The notes beneath the pieces were generated by a model. It did no database searches, was not told where the DNA came from, and was given only the letters and a program-made list of their open reading frames with translations. The translations under genes and the position numbers were made by a program. From positions 14,295,501 to 14,359,500 of the forward strand of contig CANUEZ040000116.1 in the NCBI GenBank assembly GCA_948099385.1: a stretch of 64,000 bases of DNA. The letters run 5' to 3'. Positions 1 to 11,710 of the stretch are shown piece by piece. The stretch comes from Fasciola hepatica. Its lineage: Eukaryota > Platyhelminthes > Trematoda > Plagiorchiida > Fasciolidae. Position 1 is the first letter of the stretch; every line of letters begins with the position of its first letter.

Positions 1-372
1 TCAGTGATAAAGCTCTCTAGGTTCACTGTAGGGACTTTGAAGTCCCTATATTAAGAAGGTGACTAACAAGGTGAAATCTTTTGAGGTTTTCGGATGCTCT
101 AACGTCAAGAGCGAATCAGTCTGTGGTGTAGAAGGGGAGCGGTAAGACACGACCAGAAATGGAGTGGTGAAAAGCTGGGAGTAAAACATTACCAGCATGG
201 AGAGATGGGGAACCATCAAAGGTGTTTTATTAACCCTCACGGATGACCTAGCTATTGTCAGGCTCACGGAGAACCGTAATAAGCCAGCCGCGCGGACAGC
301 TGCTATTACACAGGCTTTACAACAAGGGAACCGTCGCTGGAAGAGATAACTGCAGTCGCACTGCCACAACTC
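1..372. other. Unassigned left edge
   Basis: No convincing gene. The plus strand just before 373 may be the decayed start of the family Q LINE that follows, because an RT-type coding frame picks up at 373, but the translation here is broken by stops. The open minus-strand frame across 46-387 shows no domain and is probably chance. Confidence 0.3.
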
Positions 373-1735
373 ATGGGAGAAATACAAAATGAAATAGGAA
401 CGGTGCCGACAAAGTCCAACTCAGCGAACTACGAATCTGAATCAAAATTAGCCTCGCAAATAAAACCTAAACCTAAGAGACTCCTTAGTTATATGCAGTC
501 TAAGGCCATCCTCAGGGAAGGGGTTAGAGAACTTTACCTCGAGGATAGCAGAAGGGCTATGAGCAACAGTGAAAAAGCAAACGCTCCACTGAAATTTTTC
601 AGAATGTGTACCGGGTTGACAATGACACAGATGTCGGGTTTCCCTCTCAGCATGTGCCCAAACTAGGGGACGTAGGGGTCACCCCACAGGCTGCCTTAAA
701 TATCCTGAAGGGAATAAAGCCAAATAAGGTAGCAGGGTCAGATGGAATTCACCCAGCAATGATGAAACTTCTAGCTACCGTAATCTGTCACCCAGCGCAA
801 AAGCATTTCATCGCTTCCATCCGCGAAGGCAGGGTCACCACAGACTGGAAAAGCCCTAGTGGTTGCCATCCACCGGTGCAAAATACTGCTGACCAATCGG
901 CTCGACCAGTGTAATAGGTGAGCGCTTGGAAAAGCCGTTTGAAGACCGCATCGTTGCATAAGTCACCAAAAAATGGCTCGCTGTATGATGCCCCACACGG
1001 TTATCTGAAAGACTGCTCTTGCATCACAAACCCAATATGCTTCTTAGACGATGTCACCTGTCAACTTGATGAAGGACCGACAGTCAAAGTCTGCCACTTA
1101 GACTTCAGTAGAGGTTTCGATTCTGTAGGTCAAAAACTGTTAATAAAGAAGCTATCTGATTTTGGCCTCGGTGGCCCGCTGAAAAGCTGTATTTCTGACT
1201 TCCTTGAAGGCAGAACCCTTCGAGTTAGGGTAGGTGATGAACTATCCAGACCGGGAGAGGCGGTAGGTGGAGTTCTACAGGGATTCCTTCTAGACCCACT
1301 TCCGTCTCTACTGTTTGTCAGCCACCTCAAAAGCCAGCTAAAGAAACCGTGTCACATATTCGCGGACGACGTTATAGTAGGAGGAAGCGGAAACAGAAAC
1401 AATGTGGTAGGTGACATCCGAGAAAAGGCACAAAGGACCGCGTAGTATGGCCTCCCGCCAAACGTCCAAAAATTCCAACTACCGACAGCCATCTCCCTTC
1501 CAACTTCAGTTGACACCCCCAGGGTCCACTGAAGATTGAGTCAACGAAGATTGTGCGACATTTAGGAATAAATGCCACCTATAAGGTTGCACCATCTGCC
1601 CGGAGCCTGAAGGCAACCGGAGCTGAGCACAGAGAGTTCTTCCAACCCAGACGGGCTCTGTTGTCTTCTAAACTCTAAATGCTTCTGCCATCATACCTAG
1701 CAGTCGTTTGAACCCAAATGGAGCAGTGTTCAAGC
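373..1735 (+). mobile_element. LINE family Q, copy 1: truncated RT with frameshifts
   Basis: Fragment of a non-LTR retrotransposon RT, the enzyme that copies element RNA into the genome by target-primed reverse transcription. In order one sees the RT N-terminal region (KPKPKRLLSYMQSKAILREG near 475), a frameshift near 610, the fingers motif IKPNKVAGSDGIHPAMMK (712-762), a gap, palm motif A (LDFSRGFDSV, ~1098), motif B (GGVLQGFLLDPL, ~1267) and motif C (FADDVIVGG, ~1360). The two Asp of FADD are kept; motif B has F in place of the usual S of QGS. A further frame carries the post-palm region RHLGINATYKVAPSARSL (1557-1610). It breaks off near 1735, where copy 2 starts in the middle of RT. Stops and at least three frame changes make it dead. 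The encoded RT type fits the CR1/Jockey group; the exact clade was not tested. Confidence 0.75.
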
Positions 1736-1739
1736 TTGG

Positions 1740-2960
1740 TCACCATACTGATGCACCAGCTCACCAATGGATTAGTTTTCCCGGCTCAGCGTGGCTTCCT
1801 ACTGGGAAGGTAATGCATTACCAATATGCTCTGCTTCATGAATAGTCTTACCCGGGCCTATAACGAAGACACGGCCCCTAGAGCGATCCTTATCGACTTT
1901 GCGAAGGCTTTTAGGAGTGCACCGCGTGTTTCTGCTATACACAAACCGGAATTCTGTGAAACTTCCGGCAACATGCTCTCCCATCATCGTAGCTTCCCCA
2001 TTAGGCCCTCATTTACGGTCAGAGTGGGTCCTTGCCTCTCAAAACCACACCCTTTACACTCTGGATTCCCCAAGGATCAGTACTGGATCCCTTATCGTTT
2101 CTCACTTGTATAAATGACCTGCCAAAGAAAATATTAAGAGCACTGCGATGTACACTGATGATGTTACGATCTGGCCCAACAGCGCCACGGAAGTGCTGTC
2201 GGCGATGGACTAAACCAAGCAACGGCCTGCCGACTAGAGTCTACCACCTACTGACGACAAATCTGTGAGCATGTCATTTGGTAACTTCCGGGCTCAACCT
2301 TTCTGGATAAATAAAGCCACACCAATATGGGATGTGGAACAGCATAAGGTCTTCAGCTTCCTATCGAACAAGTCGTGCCATCATCAACTGGCCAACACAT
2401 CCGTCTCTTTCGTTCTCAAAGTGGTAAGGAGAAACTTTCCTCCGCTAATGAAACAAGATTTTCAAGGCATTCATGAACTTACACTCGGCCTCTTCTCGAA
2501 TACGACAGTCAGGTTATACAATCTTTTTCGGCCAAGGACAGAGACATCCTAGAAAATATACAAAGGAAAGCTACGAAACTATTTCATGGGTTTAACCGCA
2601 CCCCCTATCCTCAACGGTTAGCCGACCTAAAACTGTGCCCTATGGAAACTCACAGAGCTGAGGAAGATCTTTACTTAGTGAACAACCTTCTCGCTACAGG
2701 ACATGCAGGTCACTTCTTCAGGCTCTCGAGCCCGGACACACTCGGAGGGCACGCTAAGGGAGCAGTCAAGCCTAATCCTTGTACAAACGTCAGTAAGGAC
2801 TTATTCACTCACAGAATAGTCTCGCTTTGTAACAATTTACCGTAGGCTATCGACGCTAAGAGCAAAGTAAAAAATTGGGACAAATTTTTCCCCTTGAACC
2901 CTTTTAGCGGTTCATTCCATATATGGCCCCCCTCGAGTGCCCCTCAACCGACCTGTGTTT
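1740..2960 (+). mobile_element. LINE family Q, copy 2: 5'-truncated RT plus C-terminal domain
   Basis: Second fragment of the same LINE type, starting inside RT just upstream of motif A. Visible pieces: the pre-palm region with GFLLGR (~1793), a degenerate motif A in IDFAKAFRSAPR (1894-1925), motif B as PQGSVLDPLSF (~2070-2102, in another frame) and INDLP following. The active-site DD is seen only as YTDDV (~2152). After a frame change comes the LINE C-terminal region: IQRKATKLFHGFNRTPYPQR (~2558) and the FFRLSSPDTLGGHAK segment (~2710-2755), ending around LFTHRIVSLCNNLP (2805-2845). An AT-rich stretch near 2978-3010 may be its 3' end. Copies 1 and 2 lie head-to-tail in the same orientation, as separate truncated insertions or an internally rearranged tandem. 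Confidence 0.75.
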
Positions 2961-3229
2961 CTGTGTCCTGTCTCCCTAAATATATATTTCTATAAAGATA
3001 AAAACGGAAGAAGAGAGAAAACAAAAACCTCCCGTGGCACTCCCTTCAGCCTTGATGAATGGATGTTGCGCTGTAGTTGTGCCGTTTTACTCCACTCGTT
3101 CGTGCTAGCTTCTGAGCGCAACGTCCATGTTGCTGTTCTGTTGATTCTAGACCACTTTCTATGCAGCAGCTTCCCGGCAGTCTTTCCCTGTTGCCAGTTC
3201 TTTTAATTTCAACATAACGACCATGGCAG
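2961..3229. other. Spacer between LINE fragments
   Basis: AT-rich start (2978-3010), then roughly 200 bases with no recognisable domain on either strand. Probably the 3' flank of family Q copy 2. Confidence 0.3.
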
Positions 3230-3700
3230 AAAAGGAGATACCTCAAGAACCGGGAAGATTTGGGACCCAGCCTGGAGCCCGTGTACTACTCCTGGACCTC
3301 AAGATATACTTACAGAGGGACATAAACTTTACTGAACGAGTGCAATTTATGGCCACTGAAGTGGTATAGGGTAAAAAGCACTAGTCATTTGAAGAAAGAC
3401 TTGCCTGTCCCAATCTATTCTCAACCAAATGATGAAGGCTGAGAGGTGATGTCACTGAAATTTTAAAGTTTGTGAAGGGCATCAACGCGGTCCAACCCGC
3501 ATAATTTTCCGCCCTACTCACATGGATGGCCTAAAAGGTCGTGATTTAAAACTAAAGAAAGAAAGGTCCAGGCTGAAGGAGGGATCAAAACTCTTCAAAA
3601 ATCGGGTACGTAACACCCAGAATAAGCTGCCACCGATATTCATCTTTAATACAATTCCCAGTTTCAAGCGAAGGCTAAACCAGGCGTTGACATAACTGTT
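3230..3700 (+). mobile_element. LINE family R: C-terminal end of ORF2
   Basis: A 5'-truncated LINE whose only surviving part is the region after the RT palm. The frames give VQFMATEVV (~3340), SFEERLACPNLFSTK (~3385-3430), RRLRGDVTEILKFVKGI (~3432-3484) and, after a frame change, RSRLKEGSKLFKNRVRNTQN (3566-3625) followed by SFKRRLNQAL (3662-3691) and a stop. This is the usual end of CR1/Jockey-type LINE ORF2 proteins. Its sequence differs clearly from families Q and P, so at least three LINE lineages are stacked in the first 10 kb. In-frame stops make it non-functional. Confidence 0.7.
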
Positions 3701-4590
3701 TCCAGTGCGCCAATAAAACAGGATCTTAGGCTGTTCAGTGACGGTTTAGTGTGAACGATATCCATTTCTGTCTTCTGTCCCGTCCTCCGGCAAGAATATA
3801 TGACGATTCTCTCCTTCTTAGGCCCGTCACATAACAAATGATCTCAGCACCTCAAAAGGTTCTTTTATCTGCTTTTAAAGACACCACCACACAATATGGC
3901 TACTGCTGGGCTACACCAAGTCGTCAGGCATGCCGTTATTGGTACAGCTTCTATTTCGGGAGGCAACTTACAAGCAACCTTCAAAGACAGTTCTATAACC
4001 CAGAACAAATCAGGGTCATATTCTGGACGACAAAATCCAAGGTTACAAACTGGTAGAGTAATCCACTTCCATCGAAATATTTCAGGCATCATGCCTGCAT
4101 CGACTACAAATGCCTCAATAACTGAGTGCAAAACCGCACTGAACCTGGAAGTACCAGGCGCCCTCAACATCCTACCTCCTCGGCAGCTTGTTCAGCACCA
4201 CAGGTCGATACATGCAGTGAAGCCAGTAACAAATACAATGAGCCTCAGAAAAACATTTTCCTTAGATAAACAGCTACGGTCAATGGATGGTGCGATAACC
4301 ATGCAGTTGCCACTCGCATACATCGTAGATCCCTCAAAACATCCAAGCACCGAAAGTCTGCGATCAGCCAGCCGGCTAGCTTATTTAAGTTACGCATTCG
4401 AAACCTCACTAGTATAGTCATTATTATTATTGCCAACATTACTGCTATGGTGCCATAGTTCTTGATAATATAAATAACATTTGAACCGTCTTTGCAAATG
4501 CTTCTGTTTTTCTATTTCGGATGAAAACGATGAAAACCGGCCAGATATTTCTTGCAATGAGTATATGTAGACGTACCTAAGGTCGATAAA
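3701..4590. other. Spacer with an unexplained 173-codon open frame and (ATT)n
   Basis: Likely 3' flank of the family R fragment. It holds an uninterrupted plus-strand frame (3896-4417, 173 codons from ATG) in which I recognise no domain, signal peptide or membrane segment; it is rich in Ser, Thr and Asn. The frame ends directly before a short (ATT)n run at 4421-4431, the kind of simple tail seen at LINE 3' ends in this window, so the whole stretch may be the 3' end of another retroelement rather than a gene. Confidence 0.3.
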
Positions 4591-4962
4591 ATTGTTCCAT
4601 GTGTACATATATTTATCATTTTTGGTTTATTCTATGTTCGTACTTATGTCCGGAAAAATGCGATCAAGTAAAAAGTGCTTAACCAGCACCACTGGGATAG
4701 GGCCTATATATAAGTCCGAGCATAACAGCAGTAATGGACATACTTATACTGAAACAAAGATGGGCTATCGTTGAATGGCCGAATAGGTGTTATTCAGTAA
4801 TTGCGAACGCGACCAGAATAAGCTCCATGGGCGTTTTCCGGGTTCCTTGCTGACCGTCCCCTGGGTGTCCCTTTCCTTGTTCCACTGGGGGCCACCAAGA
4901 AACACGGTCAAAAAGGCACTCACGGGACACTCAGATGACGGTCAAGGGGACACCGGTGCTGC

Positions 4963-5381
4963 ATGGATCCCTTCATGGACTCAGTTGCGTCCGAAATCCA
5001 CCGAAGGATAAAAATTTCCAAAAATGCCATAGTTTCCAATGTTCCAGATCGTTTCCCTCTTTTCTCGACCAAACAGTCATGGCTTATATCCTGCGCTAGT
5101 CACACCACGAGTGCTACTGCAAAAGGCTCAGAAAACGGTCACAACGAAACATGTGCCCGCCACTGTTTCAATTCCTGGAGGAGAGCGCTGCCATGGAATT
5201 CGCTAGAAAGAGAGAGTCCATTGCAGAGTCTACTTCAATTAAAAATTCAAAAATTACTCTCAACGAAGCTTCGCTGCAGAGGGAGGTCTTTAGAGCGATT
5301 GCCGGCAATCAAGTACTCCCATCATTCTCTGACCAAGCGCCATCAGATCTCCCTGAACAACCTTCCACCGTCAATGACTAG
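4963..5381 (+). pseudogene. Copy A ORF1 remnant
   Basis: ORF1 of a LINE, presumably the RNA-binding protein of the retrotransposition particle (family knowledge). The match to copies B, C and E is clear: SVASEIHRRIKISKNAIVSN (~4980) corresponds to TVASEIFKRIKKANNAVVFN in copy C. A frame change lies between 5085 and 5150. The second frame then gives CPPLFQF (~5154) and the conserved tail ending in ASLQREVFRAI (~5265-5300), equivalent to DKTPLQREV of copy B. The N-terminal part seen in B and C is absent or too decayed. Confidence 0.65.
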
Positions 5382-5399
5382 CCACCACTCCCGCTGGCC

Positions 5400-6690
5400 A
5401 ATGCACCAGAGAAAGATTTGGACCTAGGTTTCTCTTTCGCCGCGGCTTTATGTTGCACAACAGTCTCCACCACTTTATACCCGCAACGGAGCAATGAAGT
5501 TTCTCCTCTCAGCCAGCAGCCATTCGCGCCCCGGACTATCTGCCAACAACCCCTCAGATTCCAACGTGCCGCCTCAAACCGACCAGCCAGCCACCTTTCT
5601 GTCTTTTAGCGCCCCGGTTGCAACGTCACCCCCGTCACCTGTTGCTCCTGGTAGCCAAAGCTTTCCCTGCACTGACGTTGTCAACCCCCAACTTTAATGG
5701 ACAATCGACCTATGACCTCTCGCCCTCTAGCTAACCGGCCTATTGCCCATCCGCCTCCTCCACCACGGGCATACCCACGAAATCGCGTCGTTCACCCTGG
5801 CGCTGGCCCATCAGCGCGTTTATTTGGTCCTCCGGAGGTCCGCGTACCCAACAACTACACACCACATCCATCATCTCAGAAGCCGCCGTCATCATGTCTA
5901 CAGAGGCAGCACCACATCACAAATTTTCCACGAATTGTACCGTCTCCATCGTTAGCTCTACCAGACCCAAATCACGCAGGACGAGTTACCAGCATAGTTG
6001 CCAACCGGTGCCACAAAATGTGGCCCACGCCTGACCCCTTTCTGCCCCACGGTACGTCCCATCAGATCCATCCGCGGCTTCAACATCCCCTGCCCCCACC
6101 AGCCAACATCGCCGTATTCCACTCTGACCCCACTGCATACTGTGCCAACTGACCCTTCACACCAAAGCCTCTTACGTCAGCAGCCCTTTCGCTACTATTC
6201 CACCCCCTCACACTCATTGCATGGCGCCATGTGAGATGCCTGGTGCTTCAGCCAACTATGCCCATAACATTATATCCGTATCACTCCAGTCCCATTTACC
6301 ATGCCATTAGTCACCCCCTTCACAAGGCCTCTATGAAAACCATGGTTGCTCCTCTACTACTACCCTCCACCCCCATGCTGGCCTCCTAGCATCCTTATAA
6401 ACTCTCCCCCGAGTTACGCATGATTTGGCTCAAAAGGTTCCACCTACATTCAACCTGCCCTCCTCCAGACCTATTAGCCCGAGTTACCAAATCACCTCAG
6501 CATCCAGCGTTATTCTCTGCCAGACTTCATGAGTGTTTAGCCCAAAATAAACTCTGCAGCGATAGGGATAAGGCGGTTCAAATGGAAACAGTTCCCCACA
6601 TCTGGTCTTACTTGTTTGACCCGCCTATTTGTCACCACCCTCCTTCGCACATTTAGGCCACTAAATCCACTGAAGACTCAGAGCCTCCCA
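5400..6690 (+). pseudogene. Copy A Pro-rich linker
   Basis: About 1.3 kb between ORF1 and endonuclease. All forward frames are rich in Pro, Ser and His, for example LANRPIAHPPPPPRAYPRNR near 5730. Copies B, C and E have a comparable Pro/Ser/Thr-rich stretch in the same place, so it is the C-terminal half of ORF1 rather than an independent gene. It shows no folded domain and several stops. Confidence 0.5.
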
Positions 6691-6696
6691 CAGACA

Positions 6697-7430
6697 TGAT
6701 TTCCGTGGCACTTTTGAACTCTCGTTATATCTTGAACAAAATGTCCGCTATAAAAAGGCTGAATGTCGTCCAAAATTTCCGCATCAACCTTATAGATGAA
6801 CAGTGGCTCAATCAGCGCCCACCTTCTGACCAATTATAACTGATCGGCTATCAAAACTTCAGGACTCAGCGAATCCACTGCCGAGGTGGAGGTTGCTTGG
6901 GGTATGCCAAGTGCGGCCTATCTTCAACCTTAATGAAAAATTCCGTGCTGACAAATGTTGAAGATTCTGTATAGTTTAAAATTCCTCTATCCCAGATGAC
7001 CATAGTTTTAGGTTGTGTGTAAGGACCACCAGCTAAGAAACTCCTACGTTTAACTCCATCACTGATGCATTCATTTATATCGCTGACCAGCTTTTTGAAA
7101 GCAAATTTATAGCAAACGATGGCCATGCCCCGGGCATAAACTAGTCTTCCTTTGTTGCCCCAACAAATATTTGCAATTCACCTCATGCTTTTGCCCGGGC
7201 CAATGGGCCCAACATGAAAACAGCCTACCAGATACAATAACATTCTCGATCTGATATTTACCCTAGGTCCAACAAGCCTTTCTGCTCCGTACTAAACGAA
7301 TACACCAGTGGTGACCATAGACTCATCGGTTGCGGACTTCAGGTCAAGCCACACACCGAAGGCCTAGTATGTAACGGTTCTTCCTTCCGTCACTTTAAAT
7401 TGGACTGCATCCCCTCACTAACTAGCCCCA
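6697..7430 (+). pseudogene. Copy A endonuclease (EN) remnant
   Basis: Remains of the apurinic-type endonuclease that nicks the target DNA. Visible in sequence: VALLNSRYILNKMSAIKRL (~6710), the glycine-rich CRGGGCLGYAK (6881-6913), the GCV-GPP segment (~7010-7030, with a stop between) and NNILDLIFTLGPTSLSA (~7230). The ETWL motif that supplies the catalytic Glu in copies B and C reads EQWLN here. The GDFN motif is not recognisable. Several stops. Confidence 0.65.
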
Positions 7431-7559
7431 AAAACTGGGACCGGTTCTTCTTAACAACAAGTCTTCAGCACTCTGCTGACTTTTAGTCAAGTTTAAATTC
7501 ATGCACCGGAAAATTATCATGCCCCTTCTATTCATCCAAACCAGCAAGTTACCATATAA

Positions 7560-9507
7560 CCAGGCTAAAGCAGAACAACGATAAGCTCCGATAGCGGCAC
7601 GAACTAAATGAAAAGTGTCTACAGTCTTACGACTGAGAAGCCTACCCTGAGAGATTCATCTGTTGGCCAGTGACCTACAACTGAAGCCAGAAACCAAGGC
7701 ACTACGCCACCCGAACAAAGCTCAAAAGCTAGCCCGGCCACACAGGGTTCGTGCCCCACAATCAAGCCAATGCATCAAACAGATCATCCCTTTGGATAAC
7801 CACATAACCTTATTTCGAAATGTGACTGACACGTTAACCACGTTCCTCACAACCCCCGTGGCCCTCAGTCCAGTGCTTACCCAGCTTGTCACCCCGTTTA
7901 CCACAAATTCTTTTCCCAGTTCCACCACAGTCACCACTACGGATATAAACAGACACATCCAAACTTTCAAACCAACCTACCACCCCGGAATTGACGGCCT
8001 GCCACCAGCAATATTCTCCCTTGGTGGTCCGGATGTTCCTCTTCCACTAGACCTATACGATTTATCTCTCCAAAAACAGAAGCTTCCCCGGTCAGTGAAA
8101 GAAATCCGTCACGATCCCCGGGCATCAGAAAGGCGCAGTGCATGACGTCACAACTAAAGCCTGACCAATCATACGCCAATAATCTTGAGGCTGATAGAAA
8201 TAGCAGTGGAACACTGCCTGAAAAACTGCCTTTCTGCGTATAAAATCATCAACCCCAAACAACACGGATTTATCGGATCACTCTCGTGTTCAACATGCCA
8301 ATTTGACTTTCTGAACTTGGTGGCAAGAGCCGCCGACAAAGACAGAGCACTTGCCATCATCTGTCTTGACATGACAAAAACCTTCGACAGAGTCCCGCAT
8401 CTGAAGTTGATGAACAGGATAAGGGGTTGTGGAACTGAAAACCCTCTACTCAGTTGGTCTTACTCCTACCTACAAGACCATCGCCAATTTACCTGCATCA
8501 ATGGCCAGATGTCAGATCCCCATCAGATAAACAGCGGCGTTATCCGAGGAAATGTTCTAGGACCACTGTTGTTTTTACTGTATATAAATGACATTTGCAA
8601 TGCCGTCACTTATGGCAAAATTTTCTTGTTAGCCGATGATATGAAGGTGGACTACGAATTCGAACGAGGAAACCCACCTGTAGCGCTAAATAACATCATG
8701 GTCGACATACAGTTATTATTATCCTAGTGTGATCGCTATGAAATGAGTTTTCAGCGAACAAAAACAATTATCCCAGTTATCTCACGCTAGAGTGCAATAT
8801 TTCTCGTGATACGCTGAGATTGGCGGTGTCACACTCCAACGTTCTCCAACAATACGAGACCTCGGACTACAATACCCCTACGCGTTTAGTTTCCCCGACT
8901 ACACTACCCACAAAGCTGCACGGGTAAACAAGCCCCTTAGCTTGTTCCAGAGAAAGTTCCTGCCCACGAACAGTAAGTTAGAGATATACAAAACCTAAAT
9001 TCGCCCAACCCTAGAGTGCTGCACACTTTGGTTCTCAAATATGCACAAAAGTGACATTATTGACACTGAAAATTTGCAGCATCGATTTACCAAAAATCAA
9101 TCTGGGCCTTCTACGAACATAAGTTGCAGACAATGGTTTACTCTCCTGCACTTGACCCTCCATTGCCTAGGAGAATAAAACTCAACCTTACACTTTTGCT
9201 TAGTTTCCTCCACAAACAAGCCCTATCATCTAGCCAAGTACACTTCAGTATAAACTCGACACACCAGCTGCGCAATGCGGAACACCGGATAATGATCCCA
9301 ACTTCCCGAACATCCTCAAGGCGAAACTTCTTCCTCCTTAAATATGCAACTATGTGGAACAAGCTCTTAGCTGATATCCATTCCATAGATTCCCAAACCA
9401 TCTTCATGTCTAGAATACGCGTAGCGCTGGACACCAAAAAACTGATCGCTCTTCTGAATCCATGTATCACTGTCGGTAGAGCTTACGAGGAAAGTGTTGG
9501 ATACTAA
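7560..9507 (+). pseudogene. Copy A RT and C-terminal region
   Basis: RT remains in two main frames. The first (7663-8145) carries the N-terminal part with PGIDGLPPAIFSLGGPDV (~7984). The second (8185-8727) is a 180-codon open stretch with NPKQHGFIGSLSCSTCQFDF (~8252), motif A CLDMTKTFDRVPH (8361-8400), motif B SGVIRGNVLGPLLFLLYIND (~8533-8592) and motif C LLADDMKV (~8626). The Asp residues of motifs A and C are kept, though FADD has become LADD. The C-terminal region follows in broken frames and ends with an open 127-codon piece (9124-9507) that finishes in AYEESVGY, an ending shared with other family P copies (compare AYEDCLDY in F and AYEGNLDF in C). Confidence 0.75.
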
Positions 9508-9708
9508 CCTGAACCCTTGAAAATCTCTAGGATAAGCCTGACCATTCACCATCGTTGCCACTACCGTAGCCGAGGTTGCGCTACACCACCACGGGACGTT
9601 CTTCGTTGTCGTTGGCTAGTTATATAGGTTTCTAGGAGCTTAAATGGTTGTTTAAGAACAAATCATCCCAAAAAATTACACGAATTCTAGAGATTTTTCT
9701 CCAATACT

Positions 9709-10236
9709 TTGATCATGCCTCTTACTCAAAAACATCGACCCGAGATTAGAGTTAAGAAACCGCTAACACAAATGAAACAATGCTCTATACCATTGGTGAA
9801 CCTTGCGAAGGATACTATCTTCAATGCGTATATTCACCAAGAAGTTCACGATATCTCAACAAGACTCTCGATCCTGGATGACAATATTGCCAAGCTTGCT
9901 CCGCTACTGTGCCTGATGGACCCCGCGGCAAGCTATACGCAACAGCAGCTTAAGCCTGCTACTGACTTCCTTGATTCCATTTCTACCGAGATATTTAAGC
10001 GCATCTCAAATAGCAAAAATTCTATAGCCTTCAATCTCCCTGACAAGGCCTCAGTATCGCAACTGAAATCCACCTTGTTCAGGGCAGCTGTCATAGGACA
10101 CCATCCATGCACGTGCACAAGGTTACACAAACGTTCACCAGGCCAAACGTCTTATCCTTTTCCAATTCCCTTACGATCAAAGAGCAAGGGAATTAATCAA
10201 AAAGCAATCGTAGCTTGCCCTCAACGCAGCTTATAA
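9709..10236 (+). pseudogene. Copy B ORF1
   Basis: A 175-codon open frame matching ORF1 of copies A, C and E. Conserved stretches: LIVD-type N-terminus ending in LCLMDPAASYTQQQLKPATD (~9903), SISTEIFKRISNSKNSIAFN (~9975) and CTCTRLHKRSPG (~10110). A frame change at about 10180-10230 leads into TADKTPLQREV (~10248-10280), the most conserved end of this ORF1 type, and VPVDLDS (~10405), which also occurs in copy C. Function is inferred from position only; I recognise no zinc knuckle or RRM by eye. ORF1 proteins of LINEs usually bind element RNA. Confidence 0.65.
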
Positions 10237-10239
10237 ATC

Positions 10240-11690
10240 GGTCACGATTACGGCAGACAAGACTCCTCTTCAAAGAGAGGTGTCAAGGGCAGCCACCCCA
10301 ACAGTACCTCCCACTGGCACCTCACAAACCGGCCCTCGGCCGAGGCTAGCCTCAGCCGTGCAATCATCTTCCCTCAACCCGGCAAGCTCCGCGCCAAGTC
10401 AGGTGCCTGTCGACCTTGACAGCTAACCCTTGTCGGACCCCCAGGTAACATCCAGTGGACTACAGGTACTTCTAGGCGCAGCTTCGACCCCCACCCGCAG
10501 CGTATCTACATCACCTGCCCCTAACAACGGCACTGTAGATCGGGCATTAGGGGCATCTCCATCACCAGCCATACCTCCACCAAGTAAGCGGGTTCGTAGG
10601 ATGCAGGCTACCTCTACTCCACTACTTCATCCAGTTGGGCCCACCCGCCTGTCCCTGCTGCCCTTACTAGATCTCTCAATTTTTCCATGAACCTTTCCGG
10701 ACCAATAAAACGTGCAAGCGCGAGACCCACTCCGGTTCGTCATCACGCACAAACAGATAGAGTGGGGCCTCACTGCCAGGGCCCTCCTACCATGCAATCC
10801 GAAATAAAACCGGAAAGCAGTTGTCATACAACTGTGGGCTCCCGGAGGCGACCGCACCAATCCACCCACAAACCTGAACCTAACCGTGCAGACTCTAGGC
10901 CTACAGAGGACACCAGCTCAAGGATACAAGCATCCAGCCAACTCGGGCTGCGCTCGAATTGTCAGAAAACTCACAACAGGGTCCTACTTACGCCCAATCC
11001 CACTCAATATAAAGCCTTCTCAGAGACCCGGTGGCCGGCTCTCGACCGGTAATCAGCACCACGTATGACCCCACGGATAATACAGGTTGCCCCGATACCA
11101 AATATGGTGCCGGGCAGACCTTTCTTTCCACCACTGGCCCAACATGCCTTCGCTTCCGTGTCTTATACCTCTCGAAACGGGGTATTCGATTTCACCTCTC
11201 CGGGTGTCCTCCAAGACCCATATCACTGCCAGGTTCAACCCTTCCTTTCGAATATTCCGAGTCTCCCGTTTCCTCCTTCAGTGGACTACCTCAGTGCAGT
11301 CCGCGACCTTGGCACAAGCTTCAACTTCCACCCCGCCCCCGGACCGCTTCAGTTTTTGTCCTTATCCCTCACTCAACCACAATCCGCATATAGCGTCAGG
11401 CCCCGGGCTAATGCACCAAATGTCCATAAGTCCTTAGCACCACTATCCCCCCAGCTCCTTCCGCGCCTCGCTTACCCCCTCCAGGATTCGGCCGTTTCAA
11501 TTAGAACCCCCTAACTGCTCTTCAAATTACGCCCAGCTTGAAAGCCCAGCAGCGCATTTAGTCACAAGCACAAACTCTTAATCTGAAACGCCGTCAAAAT
11601 GGGCCGAGCTTCGACTGCCCATCGTAAGCCACGCCTTATTTGACGATCCTTCATCACCTAATCACAATGAAATTACGGCTGTACCTACTG
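10240..11690 (+). pseudogene. Copy B Pro/Ser-rich linker
   Basis: About 1.45 kb of Pro-, Ser- and Thr-rich translation in all forward frames, the longest open stretches being 10687-11052 and 11065-11514. It corresponds by position to the ORF1 C-terminal half of copy C. Frames are heavily broken and I see no folded domain. Confidence 0.45.
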
Positions 11691-11710
11691 CGAACCTAAC
11701 CAAAAACACC

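Larger units (their letters stand above)
4950..9640 (+). mobile_element. LINE family P, copy A (old, ORF1-EN-RT)
   Basis: Complete domain order of family P is recognisable: ORF1 remnant (4963-5381), Pro-rich linker (5400-6690), endonuclease (6697-7430), RT (7560-8727) and C-terminal region (8730-9507). Each domain is interrupted by stops or frame changes, making it one of the oldest copies here. No family P 5' leader motif was found upstream, and copy B's ORF1 starts only ~200 bp after A's stop codon, so A's long 3' untranslated region is missing. The last ~130 coding bases recur almost unchanged at 26536-26722. Confidence 0.8.

Noticed and set aside
4421..4431. (ATT)n as the tail of a complete LINE
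   Set aside because: The preceding bases do not form either of the two hairpin ends found elsewhere, so no element end is claimed.
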